DNA from: Marchantia polymorpha subsp. ruderalis
Lineage: Eukaryota > Streptophyta > Marchantiopsida > Marchantiales > Marchantiaceae
DNA length: 64,000 bases
Direction of reading: 5' to 3'
NCBI GenBank assembly: GCA_037833965.1
Contig: AP031358.1
Coordinates: 10,982,001-11,046,000, forward strand
The notes under the pieces: model-generated
Seen by the model: the letters and a program-made list of their open reading frames with translations, nothing else
Told to the model about the DNA's origin: nothing
The model's database searches: none
Shown: piece by piece, positions 34,561 to 47,992 of the stretch
Layout: every line of letters begins with the position of its first letter
How positions within the stretch are numbered: position 1 is the stretch's first letter
Translations under genes and position numbers: made by a program

Positions 34561-35446
34561 CTTTTGCATGCACTCCACAGCAGCTCACACGCACTCTGGA
34601 TTGCCTTCATGGCACGGCTGGAAGAGAAAGCTCAGGCGTTGTCTACAGTATGGTCCAGTTTCCCTGGTAGGTTGCATGAACTTCCCTCCCTGAATCTGAG
34701 ACAACAATCCAGCAATCAAACCTTCAAGATCACCGAGGATAGTCGAATAAATCGACGTCGTTATTCTTCACTTCTTGCATGTTTAATCAGGAGGTTTTAA
34801 GCTCAAACCAGTGTAATCATGGGATCTAGCTCAGTACGTGGCCCAATAACCACGTGTTCACGGGCACAGGTGCAGCTACATGGCCAAGTCCAGATGTACC
34901 TTCCAAAGCTGCTCCTGCTGAAGAATCTTCTCTGTGGAATCAGAGTTCTGCAGTTCTCGTCCGTCGACTTTAGGGTTGAGTCCAGTCAAAACCTGGTCGG
35001 TACAGGTAGTGCTTGTCAGTTGCAGCCTGTTAGGAATAAGTTGGAGATTTCTTATGGACCATTTGGTCTCACTTCATCACTTTCCTCGTGGCAGAAGTTC
35101 CTACTCGTCGCTAGCTCCAAATTGTAGATGCCATATCCACATGGCTCTGAGATGGGGGTACTCTGGATGAGCCCTCCTCATCGCCATGCCATGCGAGACA
35201 GGTGACTATTGTCTCACCGACCTTCATCTGCATCACCAAATGTGACGACACTGCCGTCGAAATCGCTTGGACATAGTCACCGTTGTCACCACCATTGGCC
35301 AGCTCCGGTGACCAATCTTCTAGCTGAGTGGGCATAATGCGGCAGTCCTTGATGAAGTTTATCGCGGCAAAGTTTCCTACCGATGGATGAGCCAATGAGA
35401 GATCTGCCATCAGAGAGGCAGTCCAGTCTTCATCCTTCTCATCCAT
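34561..35446 (-). other. Possible cryptic or decayed coding segment
   Basis: The - strand has three separate protein-like patches. The ATG frame 35446-35111 includes SLAHPSVGNFAAINFIKDC and VSSHLVMQMKVGETIVTCLA. A patch near 35030-34870 reads LQLTSTTCTDQVLTGLNPKV, and one near 34740-34600 reads ILGDLEGLIAGLLSQIQGG. They are in different frames and separated by stops. They could be exons of an unrecognised gene, a pseudogene or chance. I recognise no family. Confidence 0.18.
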
Positions 35447-38040
35447 CCTTCCATCAGATTGGCATGTGTAGAGGCGGTCACGCTTTCTGAGTCGGTTTGA
35501 CTAGTCAAGATGTCGCGTACAACTGTATGAGCAATTAAGAAGTTGCATTGAAGAGGATATGCCCACAGATTCTATGCCATAGACTCATCCAGATTCTTGA
35601 TCTATAGAATCTGCTACAAAAGCGCTGTGTCGTTTTCTCCTCCTCCCTCCATTCAAGCGTAACAAAAGTCGGTCCGTACAGCTCTTAGCTTGGTAATTGC
35701 AAGTTAGGCATCATGGGTGTGACACTGATAAGTACCCGATCTCAATCATCTCCAGCATACAGTAGTAGGCGTACTGAATCCTACTGATGCTCTGCTGCTG
35801 GTGCCAGTGACTTATGTCGAGGAATCGTTCCCACCACCGAAGCAATCAAGGGTGAGATCACATCCAATACCCTTCCGCCATCTCATGTAGAAGATCGAAG
35901 TACTGGGGCCTGGGGTTTCGTTCCATGCTATTCCTTTGCTGACAATTGGTCAAGATAATCAGATGATATGTTTCTTTCAACCCACTAGTTTCAACATGCG
36001 AATTCCGTTATTTGCTGTCGCAGTATTTTATCTCTGCCATTGCGTTGGAGTTTGTAGTAGACAAACGCTCTTGCAGTGGGTCTAGACACTACTACATTCA
36101 TCTTCATCAGTGGACCTTGGATCTCTTGGCTGCAGGTACTCTCAGGGGCAAGGTTTCGACATTGGAGACGATAGCACGTTTGCATTTTCTTCATTCGAAA
36201 GATCCAGGATGACTTCGGGCTAAAAGCCCCTTTTTTTCACTCATTCATCTTTTTTCAAATCGCCTCTCGATAAGGAAGAGTGATAGACCTTGCATTCTAT
36301 GTTCAACTCTTTGTCGCCGTCATCATGTTCTCGACGCAAATGTCAGGTGAGAAATTCAACGAATGCAATGGAACGCTTTGCCTTGTGTACCACTAGATAA
36401 GCGCTATACAAGGAAAAATAAACGAGTGCCGAGGAACTCAAAGCAAAGGAGAAGTTGCAGGTCCCCGGGATCCTCCAACTCGCTATCAAGATGTTCGTGA
36501 TTCTGAAAGACGTTCATTGAACATGGCCTCCCTCGCAAGAGGCTGTAGTGGCCCGTCCCCTGGCATGGAAGAAGTAACCTCAAATTTACGCATTGTTTAA
36601 CCCATGCAGAATTTAGTAAAGTTTACATTCTATGAGTAAAGTTGAGTCAGAAGTAAAGTTACATTCTATGAGCTCCTTCCCAAAAGGGATGTCACATTCC
36701 ATTTTTCAACCGAAAGGTGACGCATGGGGCTATAAGCCTTCTTTCCACTGGTTGATTTATCTGGTGTGTGGATGGAAAGGGAGACAACATACATCTTCGC
36801 TAAATAAGGACTCTTTCATGAAGCTCCAAATTGTTTGCTCTATGGCTGGGTGCCATCTCACTTCATACATTACGAGTCTACTAGGCTCCTGTCGAGAGTT
36901 GGCAACTTGGCATTGCCAGAATAGCACTGCAGAGAATTGTAGAATCTATTTGGCACGATATGTGAATGCAATCTCTTGAAGAAAGGTCACTAGTTGGCAG
37001 ACCTTTGCAAATGGAGGCAACGTTTTCCACCTTCCATTTTCCCCCCGAAACCTCGAAGCTAATTTTTGAAGACTAATACTTTTCACATGTCAAGCTTTCG
37101 GGTAACTTCCACCCAGAACTGCAGATTCAGAGTCAGACTCGTCGGTCGGAGAGCACTGAAGGCAATCCTAAGACCCAAAGAGTGATGTGAATTCATGGAC
37201 TCAGTGGACTATTCCTGCCTCCAGAGGTTTGGCCGTAGTCACGTCTTGTTGTCTCGAAGGTTGTCGTGAGATGCCATTTCTAGAAGTCAACTCTAACAGC
37301 ACCCATAACAGAAACTTTGCCTCTTCCATTTTGAGCTCGGGAGTCATGCACTGCCGTCATATCAGAGGTTAAGGACTCCATCGACTAAGAGCCCAAATGT
37401 CCAGTGCCAGATACTTATTGGAATACATCGTACTCTTGAGGTGTCCAGAGTACGCGCAAGTCATCGGAGGATCAGACTTTTGTCGTCCCTCTCCCGTCTC
37501 GAACTCAACAACAAACATGCACAGTACATTGCATTACAAGTGGAAGGCCGGAAGCTAATTGCACGCTCAACAACAAAGGATCTGGTGATTCTGGTCAAAG
37601 GGAGTCGTTGCGGTAAATCCTTCTGAAAATCCTGAAGATCATCCTGATGGGGAGAGACTCTCAGAAGAGCTAAAATGCTTGACCCCACGTCACAAGGGGA
37701 TAAAACATTCTTCAGCTTTGCCAAAATGTGGCAGCGTTTGTCAGTCGGGCTTCGGTGCCAGTCCACCGTCACAGCAGAAGCGTTCAACTTTGGCTGAATC
37801 ATAGCATTGACCCAACTCTCTAATCGTGCCACCAAATTAGCACCGGGCGGAATGGTCAAACTGGCCGGCACGGATTAGACCTCTGGACCTCCTCCTCCCT
37901 AAAGCTCCCACCATCTCGAGCTGCAAGAAGAGCACGGATGCAGTTGCAGCCGTGCGAAGAAGAGTCCGCGAGAGGACAAGTCAAATCACAGGCTTCGGGA
38001 AATTCTCCAAATCAGCAGCGAGGAATTGTTGTTTGCATCT
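35447..38040. other. Intergenic, no gene recognised
   Basis: Contains several frames of about 60-135 codons on both strands (for example 36632-36979 + and 37461-37871 -, the latter lacking an early ATG). None carries a domain I can name. Confidence 0.35.
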
Positions 38041-39583
38041 CCAGCCAGATCGTGCCAGACGATCTGAGTGTTCGCTCAACTGTCTGCCTGGAGGGAGGGA
38101 CGGACGGACGGACGGAAGGAGAGCAGGGCGATCCACAGTGGATAACACTCGCCCATGGAAGCACGTGGCCCGTGAACGTGGATGCGCTGTTCATGAAGGA
38201 CATGCTCTGGAAGGAGGCCAGAGCTCGCAGCAGCAGCAGCATCAGACTGCAAGCCCGGGTCAGGCAGGGATCCGACGACTCCAGCCAATTGAACCTGAAC
38301 CGTCGAGGACGACACGTCGGGGGATGAAGAACATTCCCCGTCTCGCGCAAGTTGAGAAGAAGGCGACCACGTGTTGCGGGGATCCGGTCGAGGGAGGGAG
38401 GGAGGAAGGACGGAAAGAATAGAAGCGAAGAGGAGCTCGTGAGGTAATAACGCTGGCAAGAAAGGCCACCGTCGTTCTAGGTCCTCCTTTGCCAGCATGA
38501 GCAGGAGCGGTAAGAAATTGAGGGACGGGAAATAGAGATTCACTCACGGCCAGAGTAGCATCGTAGCTTCGAGGACTAGATTATCTGGCATTGACAGTTC
38601 TGACTTGCTCGAATGGAAAGTGGTGGGGATGATGATGATTTGTTCACTCGGGATGGATGCTGATCGATTTCGAACCGCGTCCGTCCTCACGAGAGCGAGA
38701 GAGGGAGAGTGAATAGAGGTCGAGAGTGTGATCGGACAGAGACTAGATTTGCTTCACAGTGGTGAACGCATAGAGACTTACAATCGGAAGATTTGTCCAT
38801 TTGTGAAGAGCGGAAGGACCCAAATCCCCAGGTACATTGTGCACAGCAGCATTACATGAATGCTGGAAACTGGAGAATGTCTTTCCTCACCGAAAATTCT
38901 GTACATTGCTGGAAAGTGTCACCACGGAGGCCTGCTCCGTATCTTGGGTGGTCGAGTTCGTCCGCACCTGTTTTTGATCCATATTATGCTCAGGGGTAGG
39001 TTCGATGGGAGACGGAAATCGCAGCATGTCCTTAATTCCAGCATTTCTGTCCGCTCTCTCGCTGCAATCTTTGTATCTCTCGCTCTCAATTCTGCACTGT
39101 CCGTCCGCCCGCAACACGGGTGGGAGGAATTTGAGAAGTTTAGAACGATGCCGGTATTCATGCCCTCGATAACTGTCCAGTGAAATGCCGTCAGAAGGAA
39201 CTTCGAATGTTCTCGTTCCAGCAGCATTAAAAATAGCCTCTTCCGTTATATTTTGTCTCTCGTCCGAGCACTTTGTGGCCACGGGTAGTTTTCTCGATGT
39301 TGGCGCTGCTGCTTGCTTGTCCCAGTTCCTTCCACCAAGTAAGTAAAACAGCTACCCAAATTCGCTGCGTTGCCTCAAATCCTCAGCTAATATAGGGCTT
39401 TCACTTTCACGCTTCTTCAACGACGACGGTCAATTTCACCCGCACCTCCGTGTTATTCAGCAGAATCCTACAGTCAAACGTACCATCCACGAGCAGCAAT
39501 TGCCTTGATTTTTACACGAGTCATCGTCGTCTATGGTAGCCACCATTACTGTCTCTTTCTTCGAACGCCGGGCCTTCAAGACC
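38041..39583. other. GC-rich region with CG-rich microsatellites
   Basis: Overlapping frames on both strands are products of GC-rich low-complexity DNA, including a (GGAC)n run at 38097-38117 and GAGGGAGGGAGG tracts. It may contain upstream regulatory or leader sequence for NAXD, but no specific site is supported. Confidence 0.35.
38097..38117. repeat. (GGAC)n microsatellite
   Basis: Five GGAC/GACG units within a purine-rich tract. Confidence 0.75.
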
Positions 39584-39976
39584 TTAAACAGCAACGCCAG
39601 CCAATCGGCCAACTAGCCAGCCAGCCATGTCCTTGATGTCCTTGAACAAAGCAATTTTACCATCTTCGGATAGATAATCTGCGCAGCACTTTTCACAGAC
39701 CGAATCCGCCGAATGTAGCCCGTCAATTTTTCCCATCTTCAGATTTCCGCTCGCATGAACCGTCTTGAGATAGGCCGCCAGATCAGATTGGAAATTTCCA
39801 CATCGGCTCAGTCTTTGGGTCTTGGCTTGAAGATTGATGAAGTCGTATTGTGTTCGTTGCATGGTACACCCTTTGGGAGAGGCGAGAGGGAGTGGCTGTG
39901 CATGGAAACCTTTGCCAGGCCGCCACTTTGCTAGTATTGTTAGATGTCGAGCGGCTGTGGAGGCAACTGAAGGCAT
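39584..39976 (-). CDS. Hypothetical 130-aa protein divergent from NAXD
   Basis: An ATG frame of 130 residues beginning MPSVASTAARHLTILAK and ending GWLVGRLAGVAV. It contains cysteines (SVCEKCCADYL) and mixed-charge segments that look more protein-like than most frames nearby. Its ATG is about 146 bp from the NAXD ATG in head-to-head orientation, which would leave very little room for two promoters. No family is recognised. Chance, or a read of NAXD's upstream region, is the main alternative. Confidence 0.22.
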   Translation of the reverse strand: MPSVASTAARHLTILAKWRPGKGFHAQPLPLASPKGCTMQRTQYDFINLQAKTQRLSRCGNFQSDLAAYLKTVHASGNLKMGKIDGLHSADSVCEKCCADYLSEDGKIALFKDIKDMAGWLVGRLAGVAV

Positions 39977-40122
39977 GCATTTAAGTACAAAGTGCACGTA
40001 CAGGTGTCACCTGCTAGGTCTTCCAGCTCTGTGCGCATAGATTTCTGAGGCATTACTCCCTAGGCGTTTCTGAACCTGAGGCTGGCATTGCTAGAATCGG
40101 GGATTTCTCATTAATCGATACT

Positions 40123-43100
40123 ATGGAATATGGTTGCAGGGCCTTGAGCAGGAAAGGGATGCAGAGTGGCATTTCTGTCGTTCAGCGATTGACGTACCTC
40201 GGGACCTTGAAGCATTCGAGACATGTGCTGCAATCGCCGAGTTTTGTTTCGACCCCTGTGAGCAAACGCGCTGCGCATTTGGGATCGATCCCATCGTCTT
40301 CCACAGCTCAAGGCTTCGCCGGCACTCAAGTGAGGTCTATCAGCTCCACCCCTTCTAAGGCTCTCGATTCGCAGCAGTCCAGAGCCATAGCCTCCTCTTC
40401 AGCTCAAGCACCCCGTGCTCAGGTGAAATGCTCTGTCGCCTCTTCTTCAGCGCATCGCCATCCAGAGGGGAAGACCAAATCTGTTCCCAGCTTCCCGTCG
40501 CCAATTCTTGCCACGCAGCTGAGACCCATAGTTACGACTGCAGCTCCGAAGCCGTCTGTTGGCTCCTCGACCAAAAGCTCTCCGCGTGTGAAAGTAAGGG
40601 CTTCGTCAAACGTTCACTTTCAAGATAGGAAACTCAAGTTTGAAGATATGGAGGATCTTGTGAAGCCATTGAAGCAGATTCTGCCTGCTTTGCAAGAAGT
40701 TGTGCCTTCCCTAGCTCCGAATCGTCACAAAGGACAAGCAGGTGAGCGTGATTCAGTATTTTTCGACTTTGAAATCTTTTGTCTTCCCCTTCGATTCTGC
40801 ATCAAATGGATGGAGGAATTTTTATAATTTTGAGGAACACCAGAATGTGGGAAGTTGAAAAAAGCGTGTGTTGGATGTAGAGTCTAGCACCAGCGTCGTG
40901 TTTGAATCCTGTGACAGGTGCTATCTATGAAAACTTCACAACTACGTGCTGACATTTGTGGTTTAGTTTCATGTTGAAGAATTGAGGCCCGATATTTGCA
41001 CACATTACAGCTCTCCTATGACTTTGGTGGGTGTTAGGCAAAATTGCCGTTATAGGAGGATGCAGAGAATACACCGGAGCTCCGTATTATGCTGCGTTTT
41101 CTGCTCTTAGGATGGTAAGACGCCCGAGATCTCTGCTTTTCCACTTTCTCTTCCAAAGAGCCTCATTCTTTAGTGAGGCTGTTTTGAATCACATGAATTG
41201 TTCGAGTCCCACCTGGCAACTATGGCGGAGTCTTTTTATGTGCGTGGTCATGTATTTCTGACTGTATATGTCGCTGTTTAGGACAAAATATTCCGTCTGA
41301 CATGTAATCAGTGGGTAGTCAATGATATGACCACTGTCTAGGTGTCTTCAAAATTATCGTCATCAATTGACGCTTCATGCAAACGATTTCTTCTCTCGCA
41401 ACGCAGAGACCGCCATAGACATGGATACCTCTTTCGAACTACTAGACCCAACCCCCGACCAAGTCGTGGGTTTCTGAGCCTCACGACATTAAGTTTCACA
41501 TTAGCTCTGTCAACAATGTTCCAATCCGTTGTATCTTAGACGGTGCATGAAATGAAATGTGTTGTCAATGGCTGAGGTGACAGCTTAGAACCTCAGAGTT
41601 TGAGGATGTCGAAGTAACTCTCCCGGGATAACGGGAATGTTTGTCTATAGGGGTGACAAGTACTTTCTCTTTTTTTGCTTTGGAGTATAAGGAGCGTATA
41701 TTTACCATGCATAAGATGATGCTGACACCATCCTTCACATCTGAAAGACTCGTATGCCAATTTTGATGGAACAGGGAGCAGACCTTTCCCATGTATTTTG
41801 CACTGAAGGAGCTGGAACGGTTATAAAGAGCTACAGCCCAGAGCTAATTGTGCATCCAGTTTTGAGGGAAAGTCATGACACCAAGTAAGTACCGTATCAG
41901 ACTAGTGACAGACAAGGACATCTTTGGGTCGACTTTCTGTCAACACTTAGTAGTCTTCTTAGGTGAAAGACCGTGTGGAAATGTCGCTAGCAGTCGTTAC
42001 ATCTGCTTCTTCACGAACAACTGGGAAGAGTTCCAGATTGTTTGGTGAAGTCTTCTGTCAAGTTCAATATGTTTTGATCAAGAAGGTATCGTGTCTTCAT
42101 TTTTGTCTCGTGCAGCTCAGAAAACCTTAGCGGGCGCAAGTTGGTGGAGAAGGTTGTGGGTGACGTTGGAAAGTGGCTTGAAAGGTTCGACTGTTTGGTC
42201 ATAGGTCCTGGTCTGGGCCGAGATGAATTGCTCATGGTAGGTATTTCCGATTTCGCATTGCTTCTGTTTAAAGATTTCACTGCAAGGCTGATGTAGAATA
42301 TAAACGGAGAGGATCTCAACGGACGTTAACCAATCCCGTTGTGGGTTTGGAGTGATGCAGGAATGCGTATCTGAGATTATTCTCATGGCTAGAGAAAATA
42401 ATACCCCAATGATTATCGACGGGGTATGTACATTGACTTTACCAGTGGTTCCAGTACATCTATGAATTTAGATTCTACAACGCCGTTTCCCTCTGAAGGT
42501 GGACATGACAATTAGAAACTCTCTCTCTCAAGGACCCTCTCTGCTGAAATGAGTGAGTGCCTTTGAGGCGGCATTAGCTTGTAGCTGGCTTTTGAATGCA
42601 AAGGTCGACTGAAAGAGTCATCTGATCCTCAATGCGGTTATGTTTCAGGATGGACTGTTCCTTGTCACAAACCAGCCGGAACTGATTAGTGGATACCCCT
42701 TAGCCGTCTTGACTCCGAACGTAATGGAGCACAAGCGCCTAGTGGGCAAGATGATGGAAGGAAAGAAGGGCGTGCCGGAGGACATGCCCAGCCAGTTGAA
42801 AGCTCTTGCGGAGCGGTATTACTTCATTCTTTGCAAACTTTAGCTTTTCTTCTAGCTTTGCCTTGTAGAGCTAAACTTTGAAGTACGAAGTTTCTGTTAT
42901 GGTTGCATCAATGTAAAGGGAATATAGCGGTGCATATGCTCCACAAGTACTTCCTAGGAGGACTTGTGTAACATACTGCCTATGCGAGAGGTGTAGAATT
43001 CGCTGCGATTATGTTTGCCTGGAACTCCTCTAATCTGTAAATATGGTCTTGGGCGCAGGATGGGAGGAGTTACGATTGTACAAAAAGGAAAATTGGACCT

Positions 43101-44218
43101 TATTAGCGATGGCAATATAGGTCAGCTGAAGCTTAAACTACACTTCCTTTGTCTGTCAGTGCAAGAAGGCATGGGATAGCTTGTCTTGAATGTCGAACAG
43201 TGAGAAATAATAGTTAATGCTATGTATAGGAGGTTTGCAACCCACACCATATTTTGATGCTTCTCTGGAGTTTTTCGTTTCATCCAGTCTTTATTGCCCT
43301 TAGAGGAGTCTGTAGTCCAGGAACGCAGTCTGTGCTCTTGAGGCCGAGACAGGCACATTCTAATGATGGCAGATTGTTTCGTATGAGGAACCAGTTTTGA
43401 TGATATTTTTCCTTCGTCTGACCTGATCTTTCGATGTTATTTACTGCTTGCAGTGATTGCTTCTGATTATTTTGGGTCTCCACGACGTTGTGGCGGTCAA
43501 GGAGACGTCTTGTCTGGGAGGTATGGTAATCTGGCGGGAATGTTCAATCTTTAATAATCATGTTTTACTTGATAACTCTCGTTTTTAAGACGAAAGTTGA
43601 TGGGAGGAGATTCGATACACTTTTCTCAACTATCGCTACTACGTTAACTTTTTGGATCTGTATTTGGTTCTTGGGAACTCTCGAAAATAAAAGCTTGTTC
43701 ATATTGCAGCACGGCTGTTTTCTTCTCGTGGGCTCGGCAATATATGGCGACGGGAGATGGCAAGGCTGTAGCAGATATCTCAGAGAGGTGAACGTCTTCT
43801 CATTGTTTTCAACTTCGGAATATTCGGATTCTGAGATTGTGGCAAAGACCATGTGAGAATACGGACTATTGTGTCCTTTGAGAAAATTTACTCGTGACGG
43901 ATGTATCTAATTTATTTATGGTGTGCAGAATCTCCAGCAATCCCGCTATTGTGGGAGCTCTGGCTGGTTCCCTCCTTTTACGGAAATCAGCAGGTGATGC
44001 ATTTTCCAAACACAAACGGAGCACGTTAACGACTGATATAATCGATTCGCTGGGTCCCAGGTCAAGCTCCCCAGCAATACCTCAAAAGTTATATGTATTG
44101 TCCGAGATTCATGTAAAAATCTTTCATTCAAAGATTCTGCAGTACAACTAACGTCCTCTACTTTTGATTGTTTTTTGCTGATCTCAGCATGGAAGAGTTT
44201 TTCCCGGTTCAGGTGTGA
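40123..44218 (+). CDS. NAXD: ATP-dependent (S)-NAD(P)H-hydrate dehydratase, 11 exons
   Basis: Repairs NADHX/NADPHX, the hydrated damaged cofactors, using ATP; the family fold is ribokinase-like (carbohydrate kinase-related/YjeF C-terminal). Exons, all with GT-AG introns and closing phases: 40123-40741, 41038-41114, 41775-41884, 42116-42236, 42361-42423, 42649-42815, 43059-43120, 43454-43520, 43710-43787, 43929-44060, 44188-44218. They total 1527 nt, giving 508 residues. The catalytic domain starts near residue 207 ([20 protein letters not shown]), with IGPGLGRDE (298-306), [11 protein letters not shown] (351-361) and the ATP/anion-hole motif GGQGDVLSG (420-428, catalytic Asp424). It ends [10 protein letters not shown]...MEEFFPVQV. 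The first exon adds about 200 Ser/Pro/Arg-rich residues that look like an organelle transit region plus linker; the exact start is less certain (a second Met is at residue 13). Plant homologues act in plastid, mitochondrion and cytosol. Confidence 0.93.
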
Positions 44219-46009
44219 CTGCTGGAGAAGTCGGGCCCTTACGTGAATTCAAGAATTTGAAGTCGAATGTAAAAGAAAAAAAACATTGTAGTCAGTGGTG
44301 GCGGTGAGCTTCTTCCATGCATCGGATCAGTTAGATACAGACACACGGTATATATTGTAGAGGCGGAGACGTACAAGGATCCCTTACATATGGGCGAACT
44401 TATTACGTCCCATGAGATTGTTGGGCTTCCATTAGCATTAGGAGTAGCGTCGCAACAACAAAAACAACAAGAAATTCTGCATTGGCAGAGATCTGTTGTA
44501 ATCTTCGGCCATTGCATGGTGCAATCTGGGTGGACATGTGAACTGTAACTTGTAGAAAATATATTTATTAAAGTCGACGACGTATTTCTGTTCCATCACA
44601 TCGTTATATGAGGAAGGCTGCGCTGTAGCGTGTCCTTGTCCAAAAGTTTATGGCTTCCACTTTTTTTTGTGTACACTGGTGGTATCTTCAGTAGGAGAAC
44701 CCCCTTTTTGTACCCGCAGACTAGGGCTTGCAACTTCCAGGTATTTTTGTATAAATTCACGAAGAAAGTTAAACATAGTGGACGTTAACCAGTTAAAAGT
44801 GATCCTCTTATTCCTGGAACATATCTGCCAATGAATGAGAAGGTGACGAGGTCCCGGTTGACCGGCAACATGTATGACGGTTCTCGATTTGACTGATCGG
44901 TGTTGCTAGAGCCAACAAAAGAGGCAGAATATCTTCTTGTCTGCTGAGATGGACATGACACAAGTTGAGAATGTTCGAAACGTGCAAGCTGTCTCACACA
45001 AAAGTGCACTTTGCGTTCACTGGGAAACAAGGTCAACTTTCCATCTTGTTTCAGGTAACATGACCTGTGTAGCCTGGATTGGACCTTTCAACTTGACTCA
45101 CATTTCCTACTTCGCGCATTTTAAGCTAGAGGATGTCAAACGCAACTCCCCAAAGGAAGTTTTTCAGCTTCTGTTACGACCTCACGGCAGGTAGATGTGG
45201 TTATCTGACACGTGAACGAGGAGGAAGAGGAGACATTCTTTCACTTACGGACCATTCCCACAACCGTAGAAACTTACATCATCGCGTAATCTTTCTCTCG
45301 GTAGCAGAACTGGAAAGCAAGATGAAGAAAAGACTCGTGAGAGCTCTCCTCCCAACCACGCTATACCTGCCGCTAAGCAGTCAAGAGTGTGTTCTCCTAG
45401 TCTTCTTCTATTCCTTCTTCAACTACTAAACAGTTGATTAAGAATAATTTATGTTCATGAGCATGCGAACGCAGCAAGTACTAAAGGGCAGAAAAACGGT
45501 TTATGACAAAGTGGCAGAAATTGTTAACAACGGTCCTGCTCGTAAGCAGAAGCAACATGTGCATGAAGAGCCGAGAGTGGAATCACAGAAGGGAGCACGC
45601 CAGGGCAGAGAAGGGTACGGCGCTCGGCAACCCAACCGAGACCTGTGAAGTGGGAGTGCCAAAGGGTGAGTGTGAGTACAGATGATTTCTACAGCTTCAC
45701 GAAAAGTTGGAGAAGATGAAAGTTTGTGTTGAACATCGAAGAGCACACCAAAGGGAGCGTACTACTGCACAACCTTATCAGAGACACCATCCACGGCTGA
45801 CAAATCAAGCGAGTAACAAGAGCATTAGCAGCAGTCAAGGGAATGAATACGACGCCCATAAAGTCTGTGTCTGTAGTTCTCGTTTTATCGGTATCCAGCA
45901 GTCCCGGAACCTCTCCCATGTTATCCATCATCTTCAACTCGGAAGCCCAACATGCCCCCTCCAATACCGCAGTTAGCAGTTCGGTCCGGCCAGTCCGCCC
46001 CAGTTCTGC

Positions 46010-46032
46010 TCCTCCTCCTCCTCCTCCTCCTG
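46010..46032. repeat. (CTC)n microsatellite
   Basis: Seven to eight CTC units. Confidence 0.85.
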
Positions 46033-46763
46033 TCCCTTGGCATGACCGTTGTCCTTCCATCCCCTTTCCATCTTGCAAGTTCCTTCTTGGGGTACGAATC
46101 TGGCAGCAGGAGGACGAGGAAGGGGAGACTCACCCGCCAAGACTGCCCAAGTGACGCGAGTACACCAAGTCGCCGGGGATGAGTTTCCTGCCAGAGCCCT
46201 TCCACCGAGTGACAAATGTCCTGGAAAGGTGACATTCGACGACTGGGTCCAGCCCTATGACTCCAGCCAAGCGGCCAGCCTTAACCCGGCTCTACATGAA
46301 TGGAAGAATTGATTCTCTATCAGGCAGATTCCTTACAAAGCTGTGCCTATCAACTGTTGGGGCGGCATTATCTGCCTCTTCCTTCCTCTGCTAGGCCGAG
46401 GAATAAAAAATAATGGATGTATAAAAATATGCATTCCTTCCCTTCCTCTCTCTGTATTTCTCCTTCCGTCCATACATCCACTATATCACGTTCCGAGATG
46501 GCACCCAATCTGAAAATAGAGCTGAAACGATATTAAGTATTCAAAAGCCAGGGAGTATGGTGAACGAATTACTGTATACTGATGATTGAAACGAAGGGAT
46601 TGTGGTGTTGGCGTGAGGCTACGTCTTCATCACTGTGGCCTCCCGTGAAGCGGAGAAGTATTTTGTTGTTTTAGGAACAGCTCCTGGTTTCGAGGGGAGT
46701 ATTAATGGCCCTCTGGGCCCGTTGACGTTTTTCAACCCCTCATTGTATGACCTCTGTGCCAAG

Positions 46764-46788
46764 ACCTCCTCCTCCTCCTCCTCCTCCC
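46764..46788. repeat. (CCT)n microsatellite
   Basis: About eight CCT units, followed by CTGTCTCG direct repeats. Confidence 0.85.
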
Positions 46789-47679
46789 TGTCTCGCTGTC
46801 TCGCTGTCTGTCTATTATTTCTACATTTTGAATTCTCAGCGAGGCGATGATAAAAGTGTCGGAAGCAAGAAGCTGCTCGCCCTCTTGCAGCACCTACAAT
46901 CTGCGTTTCGGGCACCTACTCAGTTATGACGACGTTCTGTCTCATGACTTTCGTCTAGTCCCGGCTCGTCCCATCCCTTGTTGGCTATCCTTGTCTAGTC
47001 TGCATGGGTCTGGACGATTCCGGCTCCTCTAAAACCCCTTGTCCTGCCGACGAGCGAAGTCGGCGTCCCTTACGGGTAGCCCCTGGCTCCGTCTGCTGCT
47101 TTGCAAGGCGAGGTACGACAGACTTGAGGAGGCAAAGTCCTTTCTTTTTTTATTGTGTATGTGGCAGAATCTGACACAGTCAAACAGGCGAAGAGAAACC
47201 TCCACGAGTGACCGCAAGAGTGTCGGGGACTCAGTGAGCCGAAGGGTCAGGCAGGCTGGGCTGGGTTGTCTGGCTGGCTGACCCTCGTATGGAACGATGC
47301 AATGCGGCAGCCGGCAGCAGAAGCTGTGTGCGAGCTCCAGGGATGAGCTGAGGTGAGGGGCTGCAGACAAATTCACTGGACGGAACAGAACAATCTCAAA
47401 TTTGAACAAATGTGCCTCCGACACGGGATACGCAGCGATGAGAAGAACAAGGAGGCGGGGCAGGCAGTATGGCCCAAGCAAGTCGATCTTCGGTTGCCAT
47501 CAACAGCTGCTATTGTCGGCAACTTTGTATTATTCAACTGTCCTTACAAATTTGACTTAAGAGCCGAAGTTGTCAGGGAGGTGTGGAGCGCGGCAACCAA
47601 CACCAATCCAGTAAAATGACCGATCAGTGATCAATAATAAGAATTCTAAACATGGAGTCGAAGACAATATCAGCTGGTC

Positions 47680-47698
47680 GTTGTTGTTGTTGTTGTTT
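47680..47698. repeat. (GTT)n microsatellite
   Basis: Six GTT units. Confidence 0.85.
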
Positions 47699-47992
47699 AT
47701 AACAATGAGGTTTCCCTCTCTGTCTGTCTCTGTGTCCCTCGTTCGAACGAGAGAATTTCATTAGGCTTTGTACGTTGTTGAAGGAGCGAGAGGCTTCAGT
47801 AACCCGTCTAACTCTCGGGCCAATATCGACCTTCCCGGTCACAGAATAGAGCTCCGTCTACTTGACAATTGCCATAGACGAGGACGCAAGGAGATCCCCA
47901 ATGCCACTGTCCTGTCCGTCCAATTCTACAATTCCATGTTCCGCTGTCACACCTACAATTTTCATCCTGAATGGCAGTGGCCCATTTGAGCT

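Noticed and set aside
38076-38543. Overlapping long frames on both strands near 38 kb
   Set aside because: Generated by GC-rich and GGAC/GAGG repeat sequence; no ATG at a sensible place and no domain.
41195-41220. tRNA B-box-like GTTCGAGTCCC
   Set aside because: The flanking five bases do not pair to form a T-arm, and it lies in a NAXD intron with no A-box or acceptor stem.
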